Source: MPNP01 sp965116235
GTDB lineage: Bacteria; Pseudomonadota; Alphaproteobacteria; Rhodobacterales; Rhodobacteraceae
Direction: 5' to 3'
DNA length: 64,000 bases
NCBI GenBank assembly: GCA_965116235.1
Contig: OZ220496.1
Span: forward strand, 2,604,001-2,668,000
Positions 46,214 through 54,589 of the stretch are shown here, one piece after another. How positions within the stretch are numbered: position 1 is the stretch's first letter; every line of letters starts with the position of its first letter. The notes beneath the pieces were generated by a model. That model was not told the origin of the DNA. It saw only the letters and a list, made by a program, of their open reading frames with translations, and ran no database searches. Made by a program: the position numbers and the translations under genes.

Positions 46214-47308
46214 ATGGTCGTCAAATACGGTGTAATCGGGTGCGGCATGATTGCCCAAGAGCATCTCCGCAACTTGAATCTGATCGATGGAGTGCAAGCC
46301 ACCGCTCTTGCTGACCCGGTTGATGATATGCTGAATCAGGCCGCTCAAATTCCGGACCAAAAACCCCAAACTTTCTCAGACTACAAGGACATGCTAGCCA
46401 AGGCTGAAAGTGACGCCTACATTATCGCCACCCCCAATTACACTCATCATCAAATCCTGCGCGATGTCCTTCATACCAACAAGCCGATACTTGTTGAAAA
46501 ACCGCTGTGCATCACGGTCGAACAATGTCGAGACATTTTTACTGCCGCTTGCAGGCGCGAGAGTCCGGTTTGGGTCGCCATGGAATACCGCTTTATGCCT
46601 CCGGTTGATCGATTGAGAACTCAAAGTCTCAAGCCGGAATTCGGCAAGCCTTTGATGATGTCCATCCGGGAACACCGCTTTCCTTTCCTGCAAAAGGTCG
46701 GGGACTGGAATCGGTTTAGCCATTATACCGGTGGCACCCTCGTCGAAAAATGCTGCCATTTCTGGGACTTGATGCGCCTTATTCTAAAAAGCGACCCGGT
46801 CAGGGTCTATGCTTCAGGATCAATGGATGTCAATCACCTGGAAGAAGAGTATGACGGGAACAGACCGGATATCATTGACAATGCTTTTGCCGTGGTCGAG
46901 TTTGAAAACGGTGCTCGGGGAATGCTGGATCTCTGCATGTTTTCTGACAGTGTTCCTTGGCAGGAAGAAATATCAATCACCAGTTCCAGAGGACGCCTTG
47001 ACGCGTTCATTCCAGCCTCATGGGAATTCAGGGCTGACCCCGATGATCAGGAAGCACTGGTTCAGTATTCCGATCGTGAAACGCGAGACATTGCCAAGGA
47101 GACTTTTCATCTGCAGGACGACATTCTGAGGGCCGGATCTCACTATGGAGCCACTTACTATCAGCAAGTTGAATTCGCTGAGATGGTTGCGACGGGCATC
47201 AACAAGCCGAAGGTCTCCGTCGCGGATGGGTTTTGGGCCGTAGCGGTTGGCGAGGCGGCTGAAAAGTCCGTCCGTACCAAAGAAGCGCAGTTCGTTGAAC
47301 CGCTTTGA
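46214..47308 (+). CDS. Gfo/Idh/MocA family oxidoreductase
   Basis: 364 residues. An N-terminal NAD(P)-binding Rossmann fold (YGVIGCGMIAQEHLRNL) and the catalytic EKPLCITVEQC with its lysine lead into the alpha/beta C-terminal domain with a dehydrogenase helix (HYTGGTLVEKCCHFWDLMRL), the usual active-site Asp/His region. Members oxidise or reduce sugars, inositols or aminosugars. It abuts the preceding gene with no spacer, so the kinase-isomerase-dehydrogenase set is one translation-coupled unit. The specific substrate is unknown. It is convergent with the dihaem peroxidase 2 nt away. Confidence 0.9.
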   Translation: MVVKYGVIGCGMIAQEHLRNLNLIDGVQATALADPVDDMLNQAAQIPDQKPQTFSDYKDMLAKAESDAYIIATPNYTHHQILRDVLHTNKPILVEKPLCITVEQCRDIFTAACRRESPVWVAMEYRFMPPVDRLRTQSLKPEFGKPLMMSIREHRFPFLQKVGDWNRFSHYTGGTLVEKCCHFWDLMRLILKSDPVRVYASGSMDVNHLEEEYDGNRPDIIDNAFAVVEFENGARGMLDLCMFSDSVPWQEEISITSSRGRLDAFIPASWEFRADPDDQEALVQYSDRETRDIAKETFHLQDDILRAGSHYGATYYQQVEFAEMVATGINKPKVSVADGFWAVAVGEAAEKSVRTKEAQFVEPL

Positions 47309-47310
47309 GC

Positions 47311-48756
47311 CTAGTCAATCGGCAATCCGCTTGGAACTGCATTGGGAGCCCCCAGACGCCCCTTGGTGCTTTCCTGCCCCGTAAGAGTTTTTAGAAAGGC
47401 AACCAAGGCATTCACTTCATCATCGGTGAGACTGACCGGAACTATGTCAACATGCTCTCGGTATCGCTCCATTTCCAGGCGATCGTGCACGATGACGAAA
47501 TCAACAGTCTGAAAACGCTCCTGATCCGGTAGAATGGCTGAACTTGGTTGCCAGTTTGCCAGACTCTCCGATGGGTTTGCGTGATGACGGATTATCGCCT
47601 CAAGCGCTGGGAAGGCCCCATTGTGGCCGTAGGGTGCCGTGAGTTCCACGTTGCGAAGTGATGGCGTCCTGAATCGATAAGCGTCCTCAAGCAGGTCTGT
47701 CTCCCCCATACGACCAACATCACGAATATGTGGATCAAATTTTCGTGTTCGACCCGGGCCAAAGGGCGGAATCGCCAAGGCATGGAATTGATGATCGGTA
47801 AACAGTTTGCCAGCGTGACAGAAACTGCAATTGCCCTTTCCAAAAAAGATCTTCATCCCCTCTTTTGCTTCGCCGGAAATCGCGTCATCATTTCCTGCAA
47901 CGTAGTCGTCGAAGGGGCTATCATGGCTTCGCCACTCACCATTGATGAACTCGCCAATGGCGTTGGCCATGTGGACGATGGTTATGTCCTGAAATGACTG
48001 GACATCGTCGAAGGCTTCAACGAACAGGCTTTCATACTCGGATACGTCTCTGATTCTTGCAACGATCAAAGGCCAGCCATAATCAATTCGCTGATTGACC
48101 GCAGGGGCCACTTCATTGTCCTCAAGATTGCCGGCCATCTCGACCTCACCAACCAATGGAAACAGTGATTGAGCCGCTAGCAGCGAACTCAAGCCCTCCG
48201 GTAAAAACTCTTCAGCCGGTGTATTGAACTTGGTGCCGTAATAATCGTCAAGGCTGACTCGCCCATCATGGAACAAATGAAAGACTTCCCTGGCTCCAAG
48301 ATTGAAGAGGGCTGGCGAGTTTCGTGACATGCGACGGTGGATGGCAGTATCAGCCCCCAGTGCTTTACGGTCTGCTCCTATCCCCTGACCCCCTTGACCT
48401 AGCCCTAGCGATACTCCATCGTTGCTGTGCAGGGAGTGATGATGACACGTCCCACAGGATATGTTCCTGTTGCCCGAAAGAATGGGATCATAGAACAGCA
48501 ATCGACCGAGTTCAGCCTGAGACTCATCAAAAGGGAGAAAGTCATCTTTGCCCAGCGTCAGTTGACCTCTTTGTTCCACGCTGAGACGAAAATCCGAAGC
48601 TGGGCCTACGCTTGGTACAGCAAGCACCAACACTATGCTCAAAAATTGGGTAAAACCGAATCTGGATGTTGAACCGAATTGAAGGAAGCTTGAAACATGT
48701 GTTTTCAGTCCGTAAAAATTGCCTTGGCCGCCGTGTTTCTGGCCATTCCCAATCAT
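47311..48756 (-). CDS. Dihaem cytochrome c peroxidase / MauG family protein
   Basis: Two c-type haem motifs are present: CGTCH near 48.45 kb and CSFCH near 47.82 kb. Typical CcpA/MauG blocks accompany them: LGRLLFYDPILSGN, RNSPALFNLGAREVFHLFHDGR, FRTPSLRNVELTAPYGHNGAF. A hydrophobic export segment (FLSIVLVLAVPSVGPAS) lies shortly before the mature sequence. The enzyme should sit in the periplasm and reduce hydrogen peroxide or oxidise a partner. The start is uncertain. The ATG at 48756 overlaps the divergent SEL1 gene by 60 bp, and a TTG at 48642 would leave a very short signal. No good ribosome-binding site was seen for either. Confidence 0.82.
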   Translation of the reverse strand: MIGNGQKHGGQGNFYGLKTHVSSFLQFGSTSRFGFTQFLSIVLVLAVPSVGPASDFRLSVEQRGQLTLGKDDFLPFDESQAELGRLLFYDPILSGNRNISCGTCHHHSLHSNDGVSLGLGQGGQGIGADRKALGADTAIHRRMSRNSPALFNLGAREVFHLFHDGRVSLDDYYGTKFNTPAEEFLPEGLSSLLAAQSLFPLVGEVEMAGNLEDNEVAPAVNQRIDYGWPLIVARIRDVSEYESLFVEAFDDVQSFQDITIVHMANAIGEFINGEWRSHDSPFDDYVAGNDDAISGEAKEGMKIFFGKGNCSFCHAGKLFTDHQFHALAIPPFGPGRTRKFDPHIRDVGRMGETDLLEDAYRFRTPSLRNVELTAPYGHNGAFPALEAIIRHHANPSESLANWQPSSAILPDQERFQTVDFVIVHDRLEMERYREHVDIVPVSLTDDEVNALVAFLKTLTGQESTKGRLGAPNAVPSGLPID

Positions 48757-49185
48757 GCCTTGGCCAATATTGAATATGCCAAGGACCTGATGGAGAACGA
48801 CCTTTTTGAAGAGGCAATGCACGAACTTCTCCCTTATGCAAAGTCAGGCAACGCTGATGCTGAAGAACTTATTGGAATCATGTATGCATTGGGCTTGGGA
48901 GTTGAAAGGGATGACCAAAGAGCGTTCGAGTGGTACCTTCGTTCAGCCATGAAAGGTCATCCCGGGGCTCAATCGGGAGTTGGCTGGTACTATGAATCCG
49001 GTCGTGGCCTGCCTTCTCCCGATGTGATCCGCGCCTATCTCTGGTATACACTCTCGGCAATAGGCGGCGATCCAGACGCAGAATTGAGTCTTGAGTTTCT
49101 GATGACCCAAATGACTCTCGAACAAATTAGCCAGGGACAGAAAATGGTACAAGACTATCGCCCATGGATGTACCCCCTTCGGTAA
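48697..49185 (+). CDS. SEL1-repeat (TPR-like) exported protein
   Basis: 162 residues. A signal peptide (KIALAAVFLAIPNHALA) is followed by about three SEL1 repeats, seen as AEELIGIMYALGLGVERDDQRAFEWYLRSA and AQSGVGWYYESGRGLPSPDVIRAYLWYTLSA patterns with their Gly and Ala spacing. Such solenoids mediate protein-protein contacts in the periplasm. The function is otherwise unknown. A GGAAG lies 8-12 nt before the ATG. It ends one base before the convergent PhyH gene. Confidence 0.82.
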   Translation: MCFQSVKIALAAVFLAIPNHALANIEYAKDLMENDLFEEAMHELLPYAKSGNADAEELIGIMYALGLGVERDDQRAFEWYLRSAMKGHPGAQSGVGWYYESGRGLPSPDVIRAYLWYTLSAIGGDPDAELSLEFLMTQMTLEQISQGQKMVQDYRPWMYPLR

Positions 49186-49186
49186 A

Positions 49187-49894
49187 TCAATTTGCCTCAA
49201 GCAGACCGCCCAAGGGTGTACCGAATCGCTTGAGTTCGCGAGTTTCTGGATCCACGATTGGCTCGAGGCTGTATTGGATGAGATAGGCTCGACGATTATG
49301 GGAGGTCGAGTTGCTGCCCGAGCTGTGCAAGGTCAAACTTGAAAACAGAACGAGCGACCCCGCCGCGCATGTCACCGAGATGCCGGGGCTGGAGCCGCTG
49401 TAACCGACGAGTTCCCTTGCATCCTCGTCCCAAGTATGCTCTTCCAGATAAGACTGCTTCTTCAAGTTTCGGGGCACGATTTTCAGGCACCCATTATCCA
49501 GGGTGATATCATCAAGCGCGATCCAGACGCTCAGATAGGGAGAATGATCGAACCCGACATAGGCGCCATCTTGATGCCACGCAAATCCGGCCCCTGTTTG
49601 GGGGCCCTTGACGACAAACTGCTCGTTGAACAAGTAAAATTCGGAGCCAAGAATTTTTGCGGCAGCCTTGGCAGGACTTCCCACGGTGACAAGACTCTCG
49701 ACGGCGGCAAATTCTCTGTGCCGATGAGCCAGAAACCGACGGCGACTCCCCAAGCCAATCCTGTGCTTGCCATTGCCTCCATCATCGATTGGTTCGTCAA
49801 GCAAAAAATCGCACGTCCGACGGAGGGTCTCAAGCTCCTCTGCCTTGAGGCTCTCCGCGGCCACGAAATAGCCCTGCTCCTGAAAACTGTCCAC
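49187..49894 (-). CDS. Phytanoyl-CoA dioxygenase (PhyH) family protein
   Basis: 235 residues. A double-stranded beta-helix Fe(II)/2-oxoglutarate oxygenase. The facial triad is HxD in AWHQDGAYVGFD and a distal His in LHSSGSNSTSHNRRAYLIQY, whose Arg binds 2-oxoglutarate. It hydroxylates an unidentified small molecule. GTG 49894 is chosen: AAAGAGGA lies 5 nt upstream and the N-terminus VDSFQEQGYFVAAESL fits the family. A TTG at 49927 is inside the stem of a strong hairpin and is rejected. It is the last gene behind the TRAP transporter, so it may act on the imported compound. Confidence 0.87.
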   Translation of the reverse strand: MDSFQEQGYFVAAESLKAEELETLRRTCDFLLDEPIDDGGNGKHRIGLGSRRRFLAHRHREFAAVESLVTVGSPAKAAAKILGSEFYLFNEQFVVKGPQTGAGFAWHQDGAYVGFDHSPYLSVWIALDDITLDNGCLKIVPRNLKKQSYLEEHTWDEDARELVGYSGSSPGISVTCAAGSLVLFSSLTLHSSGSNSTSHNRRAYLIQYSLEPIVDPETRELKRFGTPLGGLLEAN

Positions 49895-49916
49895 AGAATC
49901 CTCTTTACTTGAACTC

Positions 49917-49944
49917 GGAGGGGCCAATTACGATTGGCCCCTTC
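49917..49944 (-). promoter_or_regulatory. Strong hairpin between dctP and the PhyH gene
   Basis: A perfect 9-bp core stem (GGGGCCAAT at 49920-49928 with ATTGGCCCC at 49933-49941) around a 4-nt loop, extendable to 12 bp with one wobble. It starts 13 nt after the dctP stop in the direction of transcription. No T-run follows, so it probably stabilises the dctP message or attenuates readthrough into the oxygenase gene. Confidence 0.55.
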
Positions 49945-49957
49945 CGCAAGCTGACGA

Positions 49958-51019
49958 TTACTGAATAGCCGAAGCGTTCAAGCGATCGATTTCGGCCTTG
50001 GCGTCTTCTGCTGCCGCCACCAGAGCATCGAATACTTCTCTGCCACCGCGGACGTTCTCCTTGAACCAGTCATAGACCGGAGCAGCCGCGTCTTGGAACA
50101 TTTTCTTCTCCTCGGGTGTCGGAACATAAATGGTTCCACCGATTTCGACAAATTCCTCGTAAGCCTGAATGGACTTTCGTTTGGGTGATGCAAAAGTCGC
50201 CTGTTGCAGTTCCGTAAAGCCATTGGCGACAACGGTACGAAGTTCTTCCGGCATCGACATCAGCTTTTCGTTGTTCATCCACCACAATGCGCCCATGTAG
50301 GCATGTCCGTCAAGCGTTACATATTTGAGCCCAGCGTCCGGGAACTTCATTCCCATGATGTCCGTTATGCCATTTTTTGAACCCTCGACTACACCGGTTT
50401 GCAGAGAAGTGAACAGCTCCGGCCAGGCAATCGGTGTCGGGCTGGCACCCAAGGCCTTGACCAGAACCTGTGGAAGTTCGGCATTGACAGTACGAATCTT
50501 CATTCCTTCCAAGTCGGACGGATTTTGTACAACCTTCACGGTATTGGCAAAATTGCGCCATCCACCTGTATTGCCAATCGTCATGAGGCGGATGGTGTCA
50601 TTGGAATCTTCCAGCGTCTTTCGTCGAATGACGTCAACGAAATCGCCCATGAGCACCATCTCGGCTACGCGATCATCGCTCAGCAGATAGGGAAGATCAA
50701 AAATCTGTACATAAGGAAAGATGTTCGCGGCGCCGCCCGACGTCGAAATGTAGACATCTATGTTGCCTGATGAGAGCCCCTGAAGACATTCAGCACCACT
50801 GGCACAGAGCGTCGTTCCAGCAAAGATTTCAACTGTAACCATGCCGTTGGAACGGGATTCAACATAATCCTTGAACACAATGATGCCGTCATAGTCTTCA
50901 TCGTTGAGGTCAGGGCCGACAACGGCACGCAGATTGTATTCAGCGGCAAAGGCCGAAGCGCTCAGCCACAATGCCAATCCCGCCAAGACAGAAAGAAATA
51001 ATTTGATCGATTTAAACAT
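49958..51019 (-). CDS. dctP: TRAP transporter substrate-binding protein (DctP family)
   Basis: 353 residues. The signal peptide (IKLFLSVLAGLALWLSASAFA) is followed by a DctP fold: the conserved MKIRTVNAELPQVLVKALG with the carboxylate-binding Arg, then the ASPTPIAWPELFTSLQTGVVEG block. It captures an organic acid or similar solute in the periplasm for DctQM. AGGAGGT lies 8 nt before the ATG, the strongest ribosome-binding site in the neighbourhood. A possible own promoter is at 51125-51152. It lies downstream of dctM rather than upstream, which is an uncommon gene order. Confidence 0.94.
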   Translation of the reverse strand: MFKSIKLFLSVLAGLALWLSASAFAAEYNLRAVVGPDLNDEDYDGIIVFKDYVESRSNGMVTVEIFAGTTLCASGAECLQGLSSGNIDVYISTSGGAANIFPYVQIFDLPYLLSDDRVAEMVLMGDFVDVIRRKTLEDSNDTIRLMTIGNTGGWRNFANTVKVVQNPSDLEGMKIRTVNAELPQVLVKALGASPTPIAWPELFTSLQTGVVEGSKNGITDIMGMKFPDAGLKYVTLDGHAYMGALWWMNNEKLMSMPEELRTVVANGFTELQQATFASPKRKSIQAYEEFVEIGGTIYVPTPEEKKMFQDAAAPVYDWFKENVRGGREVFDALVAAAEDAKAEIDRLNASAIQ

Positions 51020-51124
51020 TTATTTATACCTCCTGAAAAATGTGTCTGTACGCACAACCCCCAACCTCGTCTGCCGAATGGGCTGATTCTTACTGATCCT
51101 GTGTCCGCACAATTTGCGCCCGTG

Positions 51125-51152
51125 AATATATAAAATTTCCAAGATTGTGCAA
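51125..51152 (-). promoter_or_regulatory. Candidate promoter before dctP, flanked by an inverted repeat
   Basis: On the minus strand TTGCAC (51152-51147) and TATATT (51130-51125) are 16 bp apart, about 105 nt ahead of the dctP start. The arms GCACAAT (51107-51113) and ATTGTGC (51144-51150), exact inverse complements 30 nt apart, bracket the -10 and start region and could bind a dimeric repressor. Confidence 0.33.
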
Positions 51153-51189
51153 CTGCGAACGAGTCGGCCCATGTCACTTACGAGACAGG

Positions 51190-52479
51190 CTACCGAATAA
51201 ATCCAAACAGTTCCGGGATGAACAGGGAGATGGGTGGAACAAAGGTTACCAGGAATATGACAACGACCTCAACGGCCAGGAATGGCAGAATTGTCTTGGC
51301 CAATGTCTCAACCCTGACCCCCGATATGCTTGAGGCCACGAACAGCACCAGCCCCATGGGAGGAGTGATCAGGCCCACGGTCAGATTCACGGACATGATA
51401 ATGGCGAAGTGAACAGGATGTACGCCGAGATCCGCGAAGAGCGGTGCCAGAATTGGTCCAAGGATGATGATTGCCGGCCCGGCATCAAGAAACATCCCAA
51501 CAATGAACAAAAGAATATTGATCAGAAAGAGCAGAACCAAGGGATTGGACGACAGGCCCAAGACCCATTCGGCGAGAATTTCAGGAAGGTGGCTCAGTCC
51601 GACTATGGCCTTGAAGGCCATGGCCGCCCCAACCAGCAAAAGGACCACGGTAGACGAAAGCGCGGCCCGACCCAAGACTTGCGGCAAGTCATGCCAGCTC
51701 ATGGATTTCAACAGATAAATGCTGATCACCAAGGCATAGGCTACCGCCACCGCGGCAGCTTCGGTCGGCGTGAAGACCCCAGCCAAAATTCCTCCCAGTA
51801 TGATCACGGGAGTCATCAATGGCAAGAAGGCCCGACCGGCAGCTTGAAACCTTTCCGTGGCCGGCGCTCTTTGAGAAGCCACCGGAAAATTATACTTGTG
51901 CGCCAGGTAGCGCGTCATCAACATCAGGCTGACTCCGACCATGATCCCGGGAATCATGCCCCCCAGAAACAGGGCCGCAACCGATTCACCCACGACATAC
52001 GCGTATATGATCATGATGCCGGATGGCGGAATGATCGGGCCAATGACCGATGAAGCGGCCGTGACAGCGGCGGCGAAACGCCTTGAATAGCCGTTTTTCT
52101 CCATGGCAGGAATTAGCATTGACCCCAAAGCTGAAGTGTCCGCCACAGCTGAGCCCGAGAGACCAGCGAAGAGCATGGAGGACAGGATATTTACATGGGC
52201 CAGGCCACCCCTGAAATGTCCCATCATAACTTGCGAAAAATCGACCAGTCGACGAGTGATCCCGCCACTGTTCATGAGTTCTCCGGCCAGCATGAAAAAT
52301 GGAATGGCCATCAGAGGAAACGAATCGATGCCGTTGTAAATGTTGCGGTAGAGGAAAGCGATGTCACGCTCTTGACCGATTCCCCACAGCACAATGCCCG
52401 GACCCGCCAGCATGGCGAAGAAGACCGGAACACCCAGAAAGAGAAGCACGAGAAAAAGAGGCAGGAACAATATGAGCAT
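51190..52479 (-). CDS. dctM: TRAP transporter large permease (DctM family)
   Basis: 429 residues and about twelve to thirteen membrane helices. Family motifs: LAGELMNSGGITRRLVDF, GLSGSAVADTSALGSMLIPAM, SSVIGPIIPPSGIMIIYAYV and the C-terminal TVGLITPPMGLVLFVASSISG. It uses the sodium gradient to drive uptake with DctQ and DctP. The start lies 3 nt after the dctQ stop. A 170-nt gap with a possible promoter separates it from dctP. Confidence 0.95.
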   Translation of the reverse strand: MLILFLPLFLVLLFLGVPVFFAMLAGPGIVLWGIGQERDIAFLYRNIYNGIDSFPLMAIPFFMLAGELMNSGGITRRLVDFSQVMMGHFRGGLAHVNILSSMLFAGLSGSAVADTSALGSMLIPAMEKNGYSRRFAAAVTAASSVIGPIIPPSGIMIIYAYVVGESVAALFLGGMIPGIMVGVSLMLMTRYLAHKYNFPVASQRAPATERFQAAGRAFLPLMTPVIILGGILAGVFTPTEAAAVAVAYALVISIYLLKSMSWHDLPQVLGRAALSSTVVLLLVGAAMAFKAIVGLSHLPEILAEWVLGLSSNPLVLLFLINILLFIVGMFLDAGPAIIILGPILAPLFADLGVHPVHFAIIMSVNLTVGLITPPMGLVLFVASSISGVRVETLAKTILPFLAVEVVVIFLVTFVPPISLFIPELFGFIR

Positions 52480-52482
52480 GAA

Positions 52483-53067
52483 TCACTCCGCAGCAGTCAC
52501 AATCTTGTCCCCGGGGGGCGGATATCGAACTCCGGGACGAATCAAGACATGAGCCTGCCGGATGACCAATTCGATTCCGACAAATAACATCAGGATGAAC
52601 CCAAGCGGCAAGGACATGTATATCCAGGCCAGTTTCAGCTTGACTGTCTCAAGCCCGGCCAGTGACAGCGGTATTCTGAGGGAACTCGAATCAAAGAGCC
52701 ACCCGCTGTTGACGTGCCTGTAAGCAAACGAAAGAGTTACGACGAGAGTGATGATACCGAGAACGAGAATGAAAAGGTTGAGCACGCCCCCAAAGAACGA
52801 ACCCAATGAATCCTTGATGAAATCGATTGAAACCAGACTCCCCCAGCGAAATGCCGATGGTGCCACGAGACCCGTCATCCATAGCATGAAAAAACGGGCT
52901 GCTTCCTCAGGCCAAGGCAAGGCACTGTTAAGCACATACCGAAAGAAGACCTGTATCAGGATACAGATGACCATCGCAAAGAGCGCAAACAGGGCCAAGG
53001 TCCGGCACACAGAAAGCACTCGGGTCAGCACATTGCCATAAATCTTGACGACATCAGAAAATGCCAT
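52483..53067 (-). CDS. dctQ: TRAP transporter small permease (DctQ family)
   Basis: 194 residues with four membrane helices, first TLALFALFAMVICILIQVFFRYVL. The DctQ signature (PWPEEAARFFMLWMTGLVAPSAF) is between helices 1 and 2. It forms the integral membrane complex with DctM. It sits 78 nt behind the amidohydrolase gene and 3 nt before dctM. The C-terminal 35 residues are cytoplasmic and Pro-rich. Confidence 0.93.
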   Translation of the reverse strand: MAFSDVVKIYGNVLTRVLSVCRTLALFALFAMVICILIQVFFRYVLNSALPWPEEAARFFMLWMTGLVAPSAFRWGSLVSIDFIKDSLGSFFGGVLNLFILVLGIITLVVTLSFAYRHVNSGWLFDSSSLRIPLSLAGLETVKLKLAWIYMSLPLGFILMLFVGIELVIRQAHVLIRPGVRYPPPGDKIVTAAE

Positions 53068-53145
53068 GAATCATCCTGCACCCAAGAGGGGTTTCATCGT
53101 ATCGCGCTATCCATTCAGGTCATCCACATCAGCAATTGAGGAGTC

Positions 53146-54309
53146 TTACAACGGCAACCTTTGTTCGGCTAGCTCAATCCACCAGGAACAGCCGGCAGGA
53201 ATGGCCTCGTCATTGAAATCGTACTCGGGATGATGAACCGGTGCCGTATCTCCGTTGCCGACCAGAATGTAGGCCCCGGGTCTCGCCATCAGCATGTAGG
53301 AGAAATCTTCAGCTCCCATGACCGACGGAGCATCCGGCAGCACATCGTCGGTCACACGCTTGGCAGCGTCAATGGCATACTGGGTCTCCGGCTCTGAATT
53401 GACCATCACGGGATAACCGTCTCGATAGTCGACTTGGGCTGTTCCACCAAACGACTGGGCTATTCCTCCGCTGATTGCCCTGATCCTTTCGGCTGCCAAT
53501 TTCTTCGCGCCTTCATTCATCGACCGAACAGTTCCTTTCAGCATAACTCTTTGCGGAATCACGTTAAAGGTATCCGTGTCAGTCTTGAACGACGTGATCG
53601 AAACAACCAGCTCGTCCACCGGATCCCGGTTGCGAGACACTATGGACTGGATAGCGGTAACAATGTGACAGGCCAACAGTGTAGTGTCGACAGTCTCGTT
53701 CGGCTTGGCGGCATGACCCCCCTTCCCTTCAACATTGACTGTGAATGAATCAGCAGCCGCAAAGAATGGGCCAGATCTTATGGCAAAGTGCCCCGTTGGC
53801 AAACCGGGCATGTTGTGCATCCCGTATACCTCGGCAATGTCGAAGCGCTCCATGAGGCCGTCCTTGACCATGGCATCACCACCACCTCCTCCTTCTTCGG
53901 CGGGCTGAAAAATGACCGCAACCCGGCCGTTGAAATTCCTGTTTTCGGCCAGATACTTGGCAGCCCCAAGAAGCATGGCGGTATGACCGTCATGGCCACA
54001 GGCATGCATCACGCCATCATTTCTTGATGCGTAAGGGGCATTGGTGGCCTCCTTGATTGGGAGAGCATCCATGTCGGCTCGCAGCCCGATCGTTTTCCCC
54101 GATACGGTCTTGCAGCCGTCAATGATACCCACGACTCCCGTGCGGCCAATTCCAGCCACCACCTCATCACAGCCGAAGCTGGTCAATTTGTCCTTTATGA
54201 TCTCGGCTGTTCTGACCGTATCATAGAGAAGTTCCGGATGAGCATGGATATCGCGACGCCATTCGCTGATTTCGGAAAGAAGTTCGGAAAATCGGTTCCT
54301 GATGGCCAT
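53146..54309 (-). CDS. M20 family amidohydrolase (hippurate hydrolase-like)
   Basis: 387 residues. Metal-site motifs: GLRADMDALPI, HACGHDGHTAMLLGAAKYL with the cysteine and histidines of the amidohydrolase subfamily, FQPAEEGGGGG with the catalytic Glu, GMHNMPGLPTG, and GAEDFSYML. It hydrolyses an N-acyl amino acid or related amide in the cytoplasm (no signal). ATG 54309 is chosen; the frame 29 codons upstream is AT-rich and atypical. It is the first gene of the TRAP operon, suggesting that the transporter brings in its N-acylated substrate or that the product is further used. Confidence 0.92.
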   Translation of the reverse strand: MAIRNRFSELLSEISEWRRDIHAHPELLYDTVRTAEIIKDKLTSFGCDEVVAGIGRTGVVGIIDGCKTVSGKTIGLRADMDALPIKEATNAPYASRNDGVMHACGHDGHTAMLLGAAKYLAENRNFNGRVAVIFQPAEEGGGGGDAMVKDGLMERFDIAEVYGMHNMPGLPTGHFAIRSGPFFAAADSFTVNVEGKGGHAAKPNETVDTTLLACHIVTAIQSIVSRNRDPVDELVVSITSFKTDTDTFNVIPQRVMLKGTVRSMNEGAKKLAAERIRAISGGIAQSFGGTAQVDYRDGYPVMVNSEPETQYAIDAAKRVTDDVLPDAPSVMGAEDFSYMLMARPGAYILVGNGDTAPVHHPEYDFNDEAIPAGCSWWIELAEQRLPL

Positions 54310-54589
54310 AAAAAATTTTTCCGTCCAAAAAATTAACTGTGCCCAATTTCTATAAGTTATTTGTGAAACTTCCAAATGGTTTGTAAGAGATCGCAAGTTG
54401 TCTGCTGTTTTTCAGACTTGGAGGCATCACTGACAATGAGTATGATAAAGCTGGGGGCATGAGGTCGGATATCCCGACGAAGACCAGGTTGAATACTCGC
54501 ACAGAAGCAATTTGATCGACCTGATCAGGTTGGTATGGTTTGCAGCATTGCTGCCTGCGGCATCACTCGATCATTGAGGAAAATTGATT
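54310..54589. promoter_or_regulatory. Divergent control region of the M20-TRAP and BMP-deaminase operons
   Basis: 280 bases with no gene. ACCTGATCAGGT at 54520-54531 is a perfect 12-bp palindrome about 60 nt before the BMP gene, and a related ACCAGGTTG occurs at 54484-54492. The half nearer the M20 gene is AT-rich. It is the natural place for a shared regulator to bind. No regulator gene is adjacent. Confidence 0.35.
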
